45,995 nt of DNA from the NCBI GenBank assembly GCA_027686065.1, contig JAQCTH010000026.1, positions 1 through 45,995 on the forward strand, written 5' to 3'. The DNA is from Clostridiaceae bacterium AF10-41 (GTDB lineage: Bacteria; Bacillota; Clostridia; Clostridiales; Clostridiaceae). A model generated the notes under the pieces. That model was not told where the DNA came from, did no database searches, and worked only from the letters and a program-made list of their open reading frames with translations. Both the position numbers and the translations under genes were made by a program. Shown piece by piece: positions 17,129-26,628 of the stretch (position 1 is the stretch's first letter; the number at the start of each line of letters is the position of its first letter).

Positions 17129-18034
17129 ATGAATATTAGTATTATTGATATGCCTATATTCTATGGATGTGATAATCCTGGAGTTGAAAATGGGCCAAAA
17201 ATTTTAAGAGAGAACAACCTTCTAGATATTTTTAATAAAAGCCACCAAGTCTGTGATATGGGCGAAGTTCATGTAAAAAATGTTTCTTCAAATGATAAAT
17301 ACGCAGCTAACGCAAAAATGAAGTATTTAGATGAAGTTGTGAGATCAAATATTGGACTAGCTGATAAAGTTTATGAGTCATTAAAAAATTCATATCTTCC
17401 TTTAGTTATTGGCGGAGATCATTCGTTAGCTCTTGGAAGTGTTGCTGGCTCAAGTAAATTTTTTGCAGAAGATCTTGCAGTAGTTTGGGTGGATGCTCAT
17501 GGTGATATAAATACACACGAGACTTCCCCATCTGGAAACATTCACGGAATGCCTTTAGCTAGTTCTATGGGAATTGGTCATGATGTTTTAACTAGCCTTT
17601 ATTCCTCTAGTAAAAAGGTTAAACCTGAAAATGTATTTTTATTAGGTTGCAGAGACTTAGATTTAGGTGAACTTGAATTAATCAAGGAAAATAATCTTAA
17701 CGTATGGACCATGAAAGATATTAAAGATAAGGGCATAGAACTTGTATTAAAGGAATTCTTAGAAGCTATAAATAAAAATAATGTGAAAAACATACATTTT
17801 AGCTTTGATATTGATAGTCTTGATCCTACTTATGTTCCAGGAACAGGGACACCAGTTGAAAATGGATTGACGTTTTCTGAAGGAAAACAAATAATTGAAA
17901 GTATAATTAGTACTTCATTAGTAAGGGCTATGGATTTTGTTGAATTTAACCCTAACTTAGATGATAATAAAAGAACGTTGGAAACTTGTCTTGAATTATT
18001 AAAAGTTATATCAAAAGCTTTTGAAGGAAAATAA
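17129..18034 (+). CDS. rocF: Arginase-family ureohydrolase
   Basis: A 301-residue member of the arginase/agmatinase family with all manganese ligands: GGDHS (H98), VDAHGDIN (D122, H124, D126) and DIDSLDP (about 228-234). The length and the SPSGNIHGMPL segment fit arginase better than agmatinase, giving L-arginine to L-ornithine plus urea. It works in the cytoplasm in arginine breakdown and supplies ornithine for proline or polyamines. CGGAGG precedes the ATG. It is monocistronic with a clear terminator; a polyamine import operon lies 3.2 kb downstream. Agmatinase remains possible. Confidence 0.85.
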   Translation: MNISIIDMPIFYGCDNPGVENGPKILRENNLLDIFNKSHQVCDMGEVHVKNVSSNDKYAANAKMKYLDEVVRSNIGLADKVYESLKNSYLPLVIGGDHSLALGSVAGSSKFFAEDLAVVWVDAHGDINTHETSPSGNIHGMPLASSMGIGHDVLTSLYSSSKKVKPENVFLLGCRDLDLGELELIKENNLNVWTMKDIKDKGIELVLKEFLEAINKNNVKNIHFSFDIDSLDPTYVPGTGTPVENGLTFSEGKQIIESIISTSLVRAMDFVEFNPNLDDNKRTLETCLELLKVISKAFEGK

Positions 18035-18040
18035 ATTTTA

Positions 18041-18070
18041 AAATAACTAATAGTTGTCTATTAGTTATTT
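18041..18070 (+). terminator. Terminator of the arginase gene
   Basis: A perfect 13-bp stem (18041-18053, 18058-18070) with loop TTGT, followed by T-rich sequence. Confidence 0.85.
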
Positions 18071-18215
18071 TTTATTATTCAATTTTATAAATTGAATTTA
18101 TAAATTCTTAGTTTTTATGTTATTATATATATGTGTTTCGATGAACACCATAAAAATTTAAATCTATTTCTATTAAAGTTTATATAATAGTAAATTACAT
18201 TCTTAGGAGGATAAA

Positions 18216-18845
18216 ATGAAATTACTTTTTTTTGATACTGAAACTACTAGTATAAAACCCGGAAATATATGCCAATTAAGTTATATAATTATAGATGCTT
18301 CATGTAAGCCACAAAAAACAATCGGAAAAAACTTCTTCTTTACAGTTGATAGTATGGATGAAGGTGCACAAGCAGTTCATGGATTTTCACTTGAAAAATT
18401 ATATGATCTTTCAGAAGGAAAAGAATTTTTAGATTTTGTTCATGAATTCATGCCTGATTTCTTTAATGCTGATTTTATAATAGGTCATAATGTCCAATTT
18501 GATATAAAATTTTTAAAACATGAATTACAACAACTTTGGGAAGCCGGTCTTATAGATACAACATGGGAGCCTAAGAATACTTTCTGTACTATGTCATATT
18601 ACAAAAGTATTTGTAATTTACCAAGTCCAGCTGGAAATATAAAAAATCCTAAACTATCCGAGGTTATAGATTTTCTTCAAATAACAGAAGAACAAATTGA
18701 AAGTAAAGCAAATGAATTGTTTGAAGGTAGTGGAAATTATCATGATGCTAGATTCGACACAGCCGCTACTTATTTAACAGTGATTCAAGGTATGAAGAAA
18801 GGACTAATACCTGCAGGGTATTTTTCTAAATTACTTAATAAATAA
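18216..18845 (+). CDS. DnaQ-like DEDDh 3'-5' exonuclease
   Basis: A 209-residue exonuclease of the DnaQ/epsilon superfamily. The three motifs are present: FDTETT (D7, E9), GHNVQFD (motif II) and HDARFD (HxxxxD of the DEDDh class). It lacks other domains, so it is either a free-standing proofreading-type exonuclease or an oligoribonuclease-like enzyme; the sequence does not decide. TAGGAGG precedes the ATG. It stands alone and ends at the long hairpin 18855-18918. Confidence 0.85.
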   Translation: MKLLFFDTETTSIKPGNICQLSYIIIDASCKPQKTIGKNFFFTVDSMDEGAQAVHGFSLEKLYDLSEGKEFLDFVHEFMPDFFNADFIIGHNVQFDIKFLKHELQQLWEAGLIDTTWEPKNTFCTMSYYKSICNLPSPAGNIKNPKLSEVIDFLQITEEQIESKANELFEGSGNYHDARFDTAATYLTVIQGMKKGLIPAGYFSKLLNK

Positions 18846-18854
18846 ATTTCATTC

Positions 18855-18918
18855 AGTGCACAGTTAACAAGGCACAGTTCATAGTTTATTATGAACTGTG
18901 CCTTGTTAATTGTGCACT
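18855..18918. repeat. Long hairpin related to repeat R2; probable bidirectional terminator
   Basis: A 29-bp near-perfect stem (18855-18883 with 18890-18918, one G-U pair) and a 6-base loop between convergent genes. Its arms carry the words GTGCAC and TGAACTGTG that also build repeat R2 at 3318-3367 and 31424-31473, so it looks like a repeat-derived palindrome that serves as terminator. Confidence 0.75.
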
Positions 18919-18938
18919 AGAAAATTGTTTCGTAAAAT

Positions 18939-19652
18939 TTAATATTCTCCAAAGTATTTATCCTTAAGACTTTTACAAATATCTTTATTCATTGCTGGAA
19001 TTCCATCTAGTCTATATTGTATTCCCATAGTTTCATACTTGTTTACACCTAGTAAGTGATATGGTAATAATTCCACCTTTTCAACATTTTCTAAATTATT
19101 AATAAATGTCTTAAGGCCCTCCATATACTCTTCACTATCTGTCTTACCTGGAATAACTACTTGTCTTATCCAAAGTTTAGTACCAGCTTTTTTGCAAGCT
19201 TCTAAGAATCTATTTGTTTCTTCTATTTTGAATCCAGTAATCTCTTCATATCCTTTTTCTGATAGATGCTTAACATCATACAAAACTAAATCTGTATATT
19301 TTAGTATTTCATCATAATCACCAAATCCAACGCCTGATGTATCTAGACATGTATGTATTCCTTCTGATTTACATTCCTTAAGTACTTCTAACAAAAATTC
19401 TGGCTGTCTTAATGGATCCCCTCCAGAAAATGTTACTCCTCCACCTGAAGTTGTAAAATAACTTTTAAATCTCTTAATTCTTTTAACTAATTCTTCAGCA
19501 GTATATTCAGTGCCACCTTTATCGCTCCAAGTATCTGGATTATGACAATAAAGACATCTTAATTTACATCCTTGAAAAAATACAACTACTCTTATACCTG
19601 GTCCATCAACAAGACCCATACTTTCAATTGAATGAATTCTACCATTTACCAT
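18939..19652 (-). CDS. pflA: Pyruvate formate-lyase activating enzyme
   Basis: A 237-residue radical SAM enzyme with the iron-sulfur motif CKLRCLYC (C29, C33, C36), the glycine-rich SGGGVTFSGGDP segment and the length usual for PflA. It installs the glycyl radical on pyruvate formate-lyase under anaerobic conditions. The neighbouring genes do not include pflB, which usually sits directly upstream; here a GNAT/DJ-1 gene takes that place. It could also activate another glycyl radical enzyme, but it lacks the extra ferredoxin-type cysteine insert common in those activases. GAGGAG precedes the ATG. Confidence 0.88.
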   Translation of the reverse strand: MVNGRIHSIESMGLVDGPGIRVVVFFQGCKLRCLYCHNPDTWSDKGGTEYTAEELVKRIKRFKSYFTTSGGGVTFSGGDPLRQPEFLLEVLKECKSEGIHTCLDTSGVGFGDYDEILKYTDLVLYDVKHLSEKGYEEITGFKIEETNRFLEACKKAGTKLWIRQVVIPGKTDSEEYMEGLKTFINNLENVEKVELLPYHLLGVNKYETMGIQYRLDGIPAMNKDICKSLKDKYFGEY

Positions 19653-19803
19653 ACTTATCTTCTCCTCTATCTAGGAAATTAACTTTAAATTTACCTTGTC
19701 TTATTCATTATAATTTGTATATACTGAAAAGTCTATTATTGTAAATTTCTATTTTTATTTAGTTACTTTTAATTTACTTATTAGCTTAATATGTTACTAT
19801 TCT

Positions 19804-20877
19804 TTAATTATATATACCTATTTCCTTTAATAATCTTTCACTTACCTCTTCACCAGCTAATTTCTTAACAATTTCTGTGCATAGTTCTATTATCCCAATC
19901 ATGTTTGATGCAAACATTAATTTACCATTATCAACAAAAGCTTTTTTTATTTGAATTGTTCCTTCTATTTTCCACTCTGATTTTGGCACTGTAATTCCTT
20001 CTAAATCATTAAATTCATTAAGAAAATATATCCCATTAGAGAATGTTATTATATAATCACAATTACTATAGATAGATTTTAGATAATTCATTAAAACACT
20101 ATCTTTAGCAGCTGATTTTACACCTTCTCCTCCTGGTATTATAAGCATATTAGGTTTATATATATTATTATTAATTATCTCTTTAACAGATACATTTATA
20201 TTTTCTGTTTCTACTTGTAATTTATTGGATATAGAATGAACTTCGAAGTAATCTTCCTTTAGAATTTCATTTGCTTTACTAAATATATTAAAAGGAATTG
20301 AATATTCCATTATATTAATATTATCATAAGTTAATATATTTATAATTTTTTTATTATTTATCTTACAGTTTAAAAAATTCTTTTTAGTAATTTTATAAGT
20401 AAACTGATTTCTAAAATTACTTATCTCTTCAAAACCTATTTTTTTCAATAATTCTCTGGATTCTGTTGTGCTTACAGTATCTATTATTGCGTCTCCACCA
20501 AATTCAAAAAAATAATATTCTAGAAGTAACTTTAGTGCCTCTTCTCCATAACCTTTACGTCTATGCATATGATGTATTTTTATATTTATTCTAGCTACCT
20601 TAGTTGCAGAATTATATCCATGAAAGCTAACTTCCCCAATTGCCTTATCATCCAAAGAATATATAAGACAATAAAAATTTTTTCCATCTGTTGGTTGTAC
20701 CATTTTTCTATAGAACATATCCCATTTTTCCTTTGGAAAAGAATATGTCTTACCTAACTCCCCCATATTTTCTTTATTACTCCACAAAGCCTCTACAAAA
20801 GATAGATCAGTAAATTTAGGCTGCCTTATATAAACTTTTTTACCATTTCTCCTATATAAATTCAATTTATTATTCAT
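19804..20877 (-). CDS. GNAT acetyltransferase fused to a DJ-1/PfpI-like domain
   Basis: A 357-residue two-domain protein. Residues 1-170 are a GNAT N-acetyltransferase (acetyl-CoA loop HRRKGYG, about 105-111). Residues 175-350 resemble a DJ-1/PfpI (class I glutamine amidotransferase-like) domain: LTYDNINIMEYSIPF, LIIPGGEG (245-252), and a nucleophile elbow that reads FSNGIYFL, with S280 where active members have cysteine. The usual TTHW-like motif is also changed. The second domain is therefore probably a sensor or binding module rather than an enzyme. I do not know a characterised protein with this fusion. The ATG follows GTGATGAAATG without a strong site. Confidence 0.72.
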   Translation of the reverse strand: MNNKLNLYRRNGKKVYIRQPKFTDLSFVEALWSNKENMGELGKTYSFPKEKWDMFYRKMVQPTDGKNFYCLIYSLDDKAIGEVSFHGYNSATKVARINIKIHHMHRRKGYGEEALKLLLEYYFFEFGGDAIIDTVSTTESRELLKKIGFEEISNFRNQFTYKITKKNFLNCKINNKKIINILTYDNINIMEYSIPFNIFSKANEILKEDYFEVHSISNKLQVETENINVSVKEIINNNIYKPNMLIIPGGEGVKSAAKDSVLMNYLKSIYSNCDYIITFSNGIYFLNEFNDLEGITVPKSEWKIEGTIQIKKAFVDNGKLMFASNMIGIIELCTEIVKKLAGEEVSERLLKEIGIYN

Positions 20878-21243
20878 TTCATCACCTATAACAAGAAATT
20901 TATAAATATTTCTTTATTCTTCCAGATAATATATAGTTTAATATCTCATAAAATTCAGCTTTTATCAAGAAATATAACTAGTATTTAATTTTAACTTAAT
21001 GTTTTGAAATATATTCTAATTATTTTACTTTCATTATTTTACTTAGTATTTCTAAACTTTCATTACTGTTTTCTTAAACTTAATTATATAAATAATCATA
21101 TAGTATATATATAGTCAGACTTTGATGAAAAAATTTTTTTATATATTATTTGAAAAAATATTGATTTTTATCATATTAATATTTATAATATTTATTGTTT
21201 GTTTAGTAATTTTAAACTTTTAGTTTAGTATTATAAAATTTAT
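20878..21243. other. AT-rich divergent intergenic region
   Basis: The spacer between the GNAT/DJ-1 gene and the pot operon. It must hold both promoters, but no clear consensus promoter, operator palindrome or RNA structure stands out, and no small gene is visible. Confidence 0.4.
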
Positions 21244-21261
21244 ATGATGGAAGGTGTAATT

Positions 21262-21801
21262 GTGGAAATAGGAGAAAAAATTCGTAGACTTCGTATTGAA
21301 AAGCAATTGACTCAAGAAGAACTTGCTAATAGATGTGAACTTTCTAAAGGATTTATATCACAAGTTGAAAATGACTTGACTTCTCCATCAATAGCAACAT
21401 TAATTGACATACTAGAAATTCTCGGTACAAATCTCACAGAATTTTTTAGTGATGCTAGTGAAGAGAAAGTTACTTATACATATGAAGATATGTTCGAAAC
21501 TGAAAATAATGATTTAAAATATAAGCTAATGTGGCTTATACCTAATGCACAAAAAAATGAAATGGAACCAATAATGATAACTCTTGAACCTGATGGAAGA
21601 TATACAGAAGAAGAACCTCATGAAGGTGAAGAATTTGGTTTTGTTTTATCTGGAACTATAATTTTACATCTAGGAAAAAAGAAATTTAAAGTAAAAAAAG
21701 GTGAAAGCTTTTATTTTAGACCTAGATCTAATCACTATATTTCAAATGGTGGAAAAACACAAGCTAAAGTTATTTGGATAAGTACTCCACCATCATTTTA
21801 A
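21262..21801 (+). CDS. potR: XRE-cupin regulator of the polyamine operon
   Basis: A 179-residue regulator with an N-terminal XRE helix-turn-helix (EIGEKIRRLRIEKQLTQEEL, 2-21, to about 60) and a C-terminal cupin (about 105-178, with EEPHEGEEFGFVLSG and YFRPRSNHY). This PuuR/PotR type usually senses polyamines or related amines. I take the GTG at 21262, where AAGGTG precedes and the family's standard N-terminus begins, rather than the ATG at 21244. It is the first gene of the pot operon, 23 bases before potA, so it probably controls its own operon. Confidence 0.85.
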   Translation: MEIGEKIRRLRIEKQLTQEELANRCELSKGFISQVENDLTSPSIATLIDILEILGTNLTEFFSDASEEKVTYTYEDMFETENNDLKYKLMWLIPNAQKNEMEPIMITLEPDGRYTEEEPHEGEEFGFVLSGTIILHLGKKKFKVKKGESFYFRPRSNHYISNGGKTQAKVIWISTPPSF

Positions 21802-21824
21802 ATCTATAGAAAGAGGTGTTTATT

Positions 21825-22874
21825 TTGAAACAAAACATAATTGAAATGAAAGGTATTTCTAAATCCTTTGATGGTAATTGCGTTCTAGATAATCTTTCAT
21901 TAAATATTAAAAAGAATGAATTTTTAACATTACTTGGTCCTAGTGGATGTGGTAAAACAACAACATTAAAAATAATTGCTGGATTTGAGGTTGCTGATAG
22001 AGGTGAAATTCTATTTAATGGAAATGATATCTCATCTTTACCTCCATACAAAAGACAGGTAAATACTGTATTCCAAAAATATGCTTTATTCCCTCATATG
22101 AATGTATATGAAAATATTGCATTTGGATTAAAAATTAAAAAAACTCCTAAAAATGAAATAGATTTAAAGGTTAAAGAGATGCTTAAATTGGTTTCTTTAG
22201 AAGGCTTTGAAAAAAGAAGCGTCGATTCTTTAAGTGGTGGACAACAACAAAGAGTTGCTATTGCTAGAGCTTTAATTAATGAACCAGAGGTTCTGCTTTT
22301 AGATGAACCTCTTGGAGCTCTTGATTTAAAACTTAGAAAAGAAATGCAAATTGAACTTAAAAGAATGCAACAAAGACTTGGAATTACTTTCATCTTTGTA
22401 ACTCATGATCAAGAAGAAGCATTAACAATGTCTGATACTATTATAGTTATGAATAAAGGTAAGATTCAACAAATGGGATCTCCTGAAGATATATACAATG
22501 AACCTGCTAATGCATTTGTTGCTAACTTTATAGGTGCAAGTAATATTTTAGATGGGACTATGTTAGAGGATTTTAAAGTAGAATTCTGTAATAACACTTT
22601 TGTTTGTGTTGATAAAGGGTTTAATCCAAATGAATTAATTGATGTAGTTATAAGACCTGAGGATATTAAAATTGTAGATGCTGATAAGGGAATGTTAAAA
22701 GGTACAGTAAAATCAATAATTTTTAAAGGTGTTCATTACGAAATAGAAGTTGAAGAAGGAAATAATAAATGGATAATTCACAATACTAAATTTGCTGAAG
22801 TAAATTCTGTTATAGGATTAGATATTTATCCAGAAGATATTCATATTATGAGAAAGGTTTCAAATAATGAGTAA
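21825..22874 (+). CDS. potA: Spermidine/putrescine ABC transporter ATPase
   Basis: A 349-residue ABC ATPase with Walker [11 protein letters not shown]-loop [10 protein letters not shown], signature LSGGQQQR, Walker B VLLLDEP and a C-terminal TOBE-type domain (about 240-345). It energises the PotBC permease. The TTG start at 21825 follows AAGAGGTG; the GTG inside that site would be too close. It overlaps potB by eight bases, which indicates translational coupling. The assignment to polyamines rests on the PotBCD-like partners and the PotR-type regulator. Confidence 0.92.
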   Translation: MKQNIIEMKGISKSFDGNCVLDNLSLNIKKNEFLTLLGPSGCGKTTTLKIIAGFEVADRGEILFNGNDISSLPPYKRQVNTVFQKYALFPHMNVYENIAFGLKIKKTPKNEIDLKVKEMLKLVSLEGFEKRSVDSLSGGQQQRVAIARALINEPEVLLLDEPLGALDLKLRKEMQIELKRMQQRLGITFIFVTHDQEEALTMSDTIIVMNKGKIQQMGSPEDIYNEPANAFVANFIGASNILDGTMLEDFKVEFCNNTFVCVDKGFNPNELIDVVIRPEDIKIVDADKGMLKGTVKSIIFKGVHYEIEVEEGNNKWIIHNTKFAEVNSVIGLDIYPEDIHIMRKVSNNE

Positions 22875-23724
22875 GGCAAAAAATATTAATAAAAACTTTG
22901 CTGCATCTCCTTTCATAATTTGGAGTGCTCTATTTATTATAATTCCTTTAATAATAGTTTTATTCTTCGGCTTTACTATATTAACACCTGAAGGAGATTA
23001 TACATTTTCAGTAGAAAATTTTACAAGACTACTTCAATCTCAATATATAAAGGTTTTTACTAGAAGTTTATGGCTTGCGTTTTTATCAACATTATGGTGC
23101 TTAATTCTAGGATACCCTGTTGCATATATAATTTCTAAGATGAAACCTTCAAAAGGTAATATCTTAATTATGCTTTTTATAGTACCAATGTGGATGAACT
23201 TTTTGCTTAGAACTTATGCTTGGTTACCTATCTTAGGTAAAAATGGCTTTGTAAATAATATTCTTGGTTACTTAGGTTTTGGCCCTTTTACTTTCTTATA
23301 TAATGATGGAGCTGTAATACTTGGTATGATTTATAACTTTTTACCATTTATGGTGCTTCCAATATACACTGTATTAACAAAAATGGATAAAGATTTATTA
23401 AATGCAGCTGCAGATTTAGGTGCAAATAGAGGTGAGATATTTAGGAAAATAGTTTTACCTTTAAGTATGCCTGGAGTTATTTCAGGAATCACTATGGTAT
23501 TTATGCCAGCTGTTTCTACATTTGTAATCTCAAGATTACTTGGTGGTGGACAATATATGCTTTTAGGTAATCTAATTGAACAACAATTTACTATGATGGG
23601 TGATTGGAATTTTGGTTCATCTATTTCTATATTTATGATGATAATAATATTAGTATCTATGGCTATAATGAGTAGGTTTGACAATTCTGATGCTAAAGAA
23701 GGAGGAGGAAATCAGTTATGGTAA
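22867..23724 (+). CDS. potB: Spermidine/putrescine ABC permease
   Basis: A 285-residue inner-membrane permease with about six helices and the ABC-contact EAA loop [29 protein letters not shown] segment near residue 180-200. It forms the transmembrane channel with PotC. The start overlaps the end of potA by eight bases and its stop overlaps the start of potC by seven. Gene order A-B-C-D is the standard pot order. Confidence 0.92.
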   Translation: MSKAKNINKNFAASPFIIWSALFIIIPLIIVLFFGFTILTPEGDYTFSVENFTRLLQSQYIKVFTRSLWLAFLSTLWCLILGYPVAYIISKMKPSKGNILIMLFIVPMWMNFLLRTYAWLPILGKNGFVNNILGYLGFGPFTFLYNDGAVILGMIYNFLPFMVLPIYTVLTKMDKDLLNAAADLGANRGEIFRKIVLPLSMPGVISGITMVFMPAVSTFVISRLLGGGQYMLLGNLIEQQFTMMGDWNFGSSISIFMMIIILVSMAIMSRFDNSDAKEGGGNQLW

Positions 23725-24530
23725 AAAGACTTGAAAACTTTATTAAGAAATCTTATTTATTACTTATATTTATATTTTTATACACCCCAATATTAGCATT
23801 AATTATTTTCTCCTTTAATGATTCAAAAACCATGGGGAAATGGTCTGGCTTTACATTAAGATGGTATGCTGACCTATTCCAGAATGAAAGAATTCTTAAG
23901 GCTTTATTTTTCACTGTTGTTATTGCAATGATTTCTTCTATTGTAGCTACTATAATTGGTACTTTAGCAGCTATTGGAATAAATAAAATGAAGGGACCTA
24001 AAAAAGCTCTTTTATTAAATATTAATTATTTACCTGTATTAAATCCAGACATAGTAACTGGTATTGCCTTAATGAGCTTATTTATATTTATAAGACCTCT
24101 TACAAAATTAGATTTTGGCTTTACTACTATGCTTCTTGCTCACATTACATTTAATATTCCTTATGTAATTTTAGCTGTTTTACCTAAACTTAGACAGTTA
24201 CCTGAAAACATAGAAGATGCTGCATTGGACTTAGGTGCTACTCCAGCTTATACATTAAGAAAAATAATATTGCCTCAAATTAAACCTGGAATTTTTGCTG
24301 GTATGTTAATGGCTTTTACAATGTCTATTGATGATTTCGTAATTAGTTTCTTCACTGCGGGACCTGGAGTTACAAACCTTTCTATAGAAATATTTGCTAT
24401 GGCGAGAAGAGGAATTAAACCTGAAATTAATGCTCTTTCAACTTTGATGTTTGTAACAGTTTTAACTCTTCTATTAATTGCTAATAGAAAAGAATTTTTA
24501 TCAAGAGGTGATAAAATTGAAAAAGCTTAA
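23718..24530 (+). CDS. potC: Spermidine/putrescine ABC permease
   Basis: A 270-residue permease with about six membrane helices and the EAA loop EDAALDLGATPAYTLRKI in the second half. It pairs with PotB. It begins inside the last codons of potB after a GGAGGAGGA stretch, and its end overlaps the potD start by 14 bases, so the whole operon should be translated in a coupled way. Confidence 0.92.
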   Translation: MVKRLENFIKKSYLLLIFIFLYTPILALIIFSFNDSKTMGKWSGFTLRWYADLFQNERILKALFFTVVIAMISSIVATIIGTLAAIGINKMKGPKKALLLNINYLPVLNPDIVTGIALMSLFIFIRPLTKLDFGFTTMLLAHITFNIPYVILAVLPKLRQLPENIEDAALDLGATPAYTLRKIILPQIKPGIFAGMLMAFTMSIDDFVISFFTAGPGVTNLSIEIFAMARRGIKPEINALSTLMFVTVLTLLLIANRKEFLSRGDKIEKA

Positions 24531-25584
24531 GAAATCTATTGCTATCTTATCATCATTATTTTTAATATCATCATCTTTTGTAGGATGCAACAAAAATAGT
24601 GATAATTCAAATGCTACAAGAACCCTTAATGTATTTAACTATGGAGATTATATAAATGAAGACTTAATCACAAAATTTGAGGAAGAAACAGGTATTAATA
24701 TAATTTATGATACTTATGAATCAAATGAAATTATGTATCAAAAGGTAAAAAACAGTCCTGGAACCTATGACTTAATTTTCCCTTCAGATTATATGGTGGA
24801 AAAAATGCTAAATGAAGATATGTTAGAAAAAATTGACTTTAATAATATACCTAATTATAAAAATATTGGAGATGATTTTAAAAATCTTCAATACGATCCT
24901 AATAATGAATACTCAGTTCCATACATGTGGGGAACAATAGGAATAATATATGATGCTGATAAAGTAAATGATGTTGTAGATAGTTGGGATATATTATGGG
25001 ATCCAAAATATAAAAATGAAATATTTATGTTTGATTCCATAAGAGATACTCTTGCTATTTCTTTAGTTAAACTTGGATACTCTTTAAACTCAGTTAATAA
25101 AAATGAATTGGAAGAAGCTACTCAAGAATTAATAAAGCAAAAGCCTTTAGTTCAATCTTATGTTATGGATGAAGTTAAAGATAAAATGATAAACGGTGAA
25201 GCTACCTTTGCTACTGTTTACTCTGGTGATGCAATATTTATTCAAGATGAAGCTCCAGATTTAAATCTTCAATATGTTGTTCCTAAAGAAGGCTCAAATA
25301 AATGGTTTGATGTTATGGTTATCCCAAAGGGAGCAAAGCATAAAAGTGAGGCGGAAGAATTTATAAACTTCTTATCCGCTGCCGAAAATGCTAAAGAAAA
25401 TGTGGAATATATAGGTTATGCAACTCCTAATTCAGCTGCTTATGAATTATTAGATGAAGAAACTAAAGAAGATGAAACTGTTTATCCTGCTGATGAGATC
25501 CTTGATAAATGTGAAATATTTAAAGATTTAGGTAGCAAAATAAAACTATATGATGATGCCTGGTTAAAGGTAAAAATAAATTAA
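24517..25584 (+). CDS. potD: Spermidine/putrescine-binding lipoprotein
   Basis: A 355-residue extracellular solute-binding lipoprotein. The signal peptide (KKLKKSIAILSSLFLISSS) ends in lipobox FVGC, so the mature protein is lipid-anchored outside the membrane. The mature start LNVFNYGDYINEDLITKFEE and the Y-W/D-containing pocket segments VPYMWGTIGI and YSGDA are typical of PotD/PotF. I choose TTG 24517, preceded by AGAGGTG; an upstream in-frame start would add 13 residues before the signal. It is the last operon gene and is followed by a terminator. Confidence 0.92.
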   Translation: MKKLKKSIAILSSLFLISSSFVGCNKNSDNSNATRTLNVFNYGDYINEDLITKFEEETGINIIYDTYESNEIMYQKVKNSPGTYDLIFPSDYMVEKMLNEDMLEKIDFNNIPNYKNIGDDFKNLQYDPNNEYSVPYMWGTIGIIYDADKVNDVVDSWDILWDPKYKNEIFMFDSIRDTLAISLVKLGYSLNSVNKNELEEATQELIKQKPLVQSYVMDEVKDKMINGEATFATVYSGDAIFIQDEAPDLNLQYVVPKEGSNKWFDVMVIPKGAKHKSEAEEFINFLSAAENAKENVEYIGYATPNSAAYELLDEETKEDETVYPADEILDKCEIFKDLGSKIKLYDDAWLKVKIN

Positions 25585-25611
25585 AGAGACTGTCTATTCG
25601 ACAGCCTCTTT
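25583..25611. terminator. Terminator after potD
   Basis: A 12-bp stem with one mismatch (25583-25594, 25600-25611) followed by TTTTTAATTATA. It begins within the potD stop region and lies next to the convergent ndk end, so it may serve both. Confidence 0.8.
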
Positions 25612-25615
25612 TTAA

Positions 25616-26026
25616 TTATAAATTTAAATTTCCAAACCACAATTTTATTTCTCTTTCTGCACTTTTAGGACTATCTGATGCATGAACACAGTTTTCTCTA
25701 TTATTTGTAGCATATAACTTTCTTATGGTACCTTCTTCAGCCACTTCTGGATTTGTACTTCCATTAATTTCTCTAATTTTCTCTATTGCATTTTCTCCTT
25801 CTAAAATCAATGCACATAAAGGTCCTTTAGTTATAAATGCTATTAATGGATCAAAAAAGCTTTTCCCAATATGTTCTTCATAATGCTTACATGCAAAATC
25901 CTTAGATATCGTTTCCATTCTTAGTGCCATTACTTTTAGTCCATTTTCCTCATACTTAGCGATTATTTTTCCTATTATATTTTTTTCCACTGCATCTGGT
26001 TTTATTAATACTAGTGACTTTTCCAT
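25616..26026 (-). CDS. ndk: Nucleoside diphosphate kinase
   Basis: A 136-residue kinase. It shows the N-terminal SLVLIKPDAV, the nucleotide-binding loop EHIGKSFFDPLIAFITKGP and the catalytic histidine H115 in NCVHASDS, followed by AEREIKLWF. The consensus HGSDS reads HASDS, a tolerated change. It balances nucleoside triphosphate pools by phosphate transfer through the histidine. GGGGGA stands before the ATG. It is monocistronic. Confidence 0.94.
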   Translation of the reverse strand: MEKSLVLIKPDAVEKNIIGKIIAKYEENGLKVMALRMETISKDFACKHYEEHIGKSFFDPLIAFITKGPLCALILEGENAIEKIREINGSTNPEVAEEGTIRKLYATNNRENCVHASDSPKSAEREIKLWFGNLNL

Positions 26027-26248
26027 ATAATATTCCCCCTTGCATTAAATTCTCATACTTATTATATCATTTTTATCCATAAACTAATAATATTATCTTC
26101 ATACCAATATTATATTTATGTTATAATTTTTTTTATATAAGTTGCTAAAATGCTGATTTTACTTAAATGCTATAAGCTTTAAAAATAACTTAGTTGAGAG
26201 TAGAATATTTATTTCAACTTATATAATCTTACTATACGAGGTGAATTT

Positions 26249-26518
26249 ATGATTAGATGCTATATTATTGTTGAGGGTAGAGTTCAAGGGGTTGGCTTTA
26301 GATACTTTTGCCAAATGAATGCAGCTAACTTGAAGTTAACTGGATGGGTTCGTAATATGGATAATGGAATGGTTGAAATGGAAGTTCAAGGTGATGAAAA
26401 AACACTTATTAAGTTTATTAATACAATAAACAAAGGTAACTTTTTCATAAGAATAGACTCCCTTTCAAAAAAACAAATTGATTTAGTTTCTAATGAATCT
26501 AAGTTCAAGATTAAATAA
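26249..26518 (+). CDS. acyP: Acylphosphatase
   Basis: An 89-residue small enzyme with the signature GRVQGVGFRYF (catalytic R18) and GWVRNMDNG (N36), both required for hydrolysis of acyl phosphates. It is cytoplasmic, and its physiological role is poorly defined. CGAGGTGA precedes the ATG. It stands alone, divergent from ndk. Confidence 0.92.
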   Translation: MIRCYIIVEGRVQGVGFRYFCQMNAANLKLTGWVRNMDNGMVEMEVQGDEKTLIKFINTINKGNFFIRIDSLSKKQIDLVSNESKFKIK

Positions 26519-26602
26519 CCACTATCTAACAATAAAAAATTAGAGAGTGTAAAATAGTCTGTGTAACATTCAGAAAATGATATAATAAATTATCAACTCT
26601 TA

Positions 26603-26627
26603 AGTGGCTGTCTTTAATACAGCCACT
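26603..26627 (-). terminator. Probable terminator of the glucosaminidase gene
   Basis: A 9-bp stem (AGTGGCTGT, 26603-26611, with 26619-26627) just past the stop codon. The T tract on the minus strand is weak. Confidence 0.55.
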
Positions 26628-26628
26628 A

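Noticed and set aside
23331..23684. Minus-strand frame of 117 codons
   Set aside because: It is antisense to potB and shows no family likeness.
26543..26567. Sequence resembling an insertion-sequence end (reverse complement begins TTACACAGAC)
   Set aside because: No partner end, target duplication or transposase is visible nearby.
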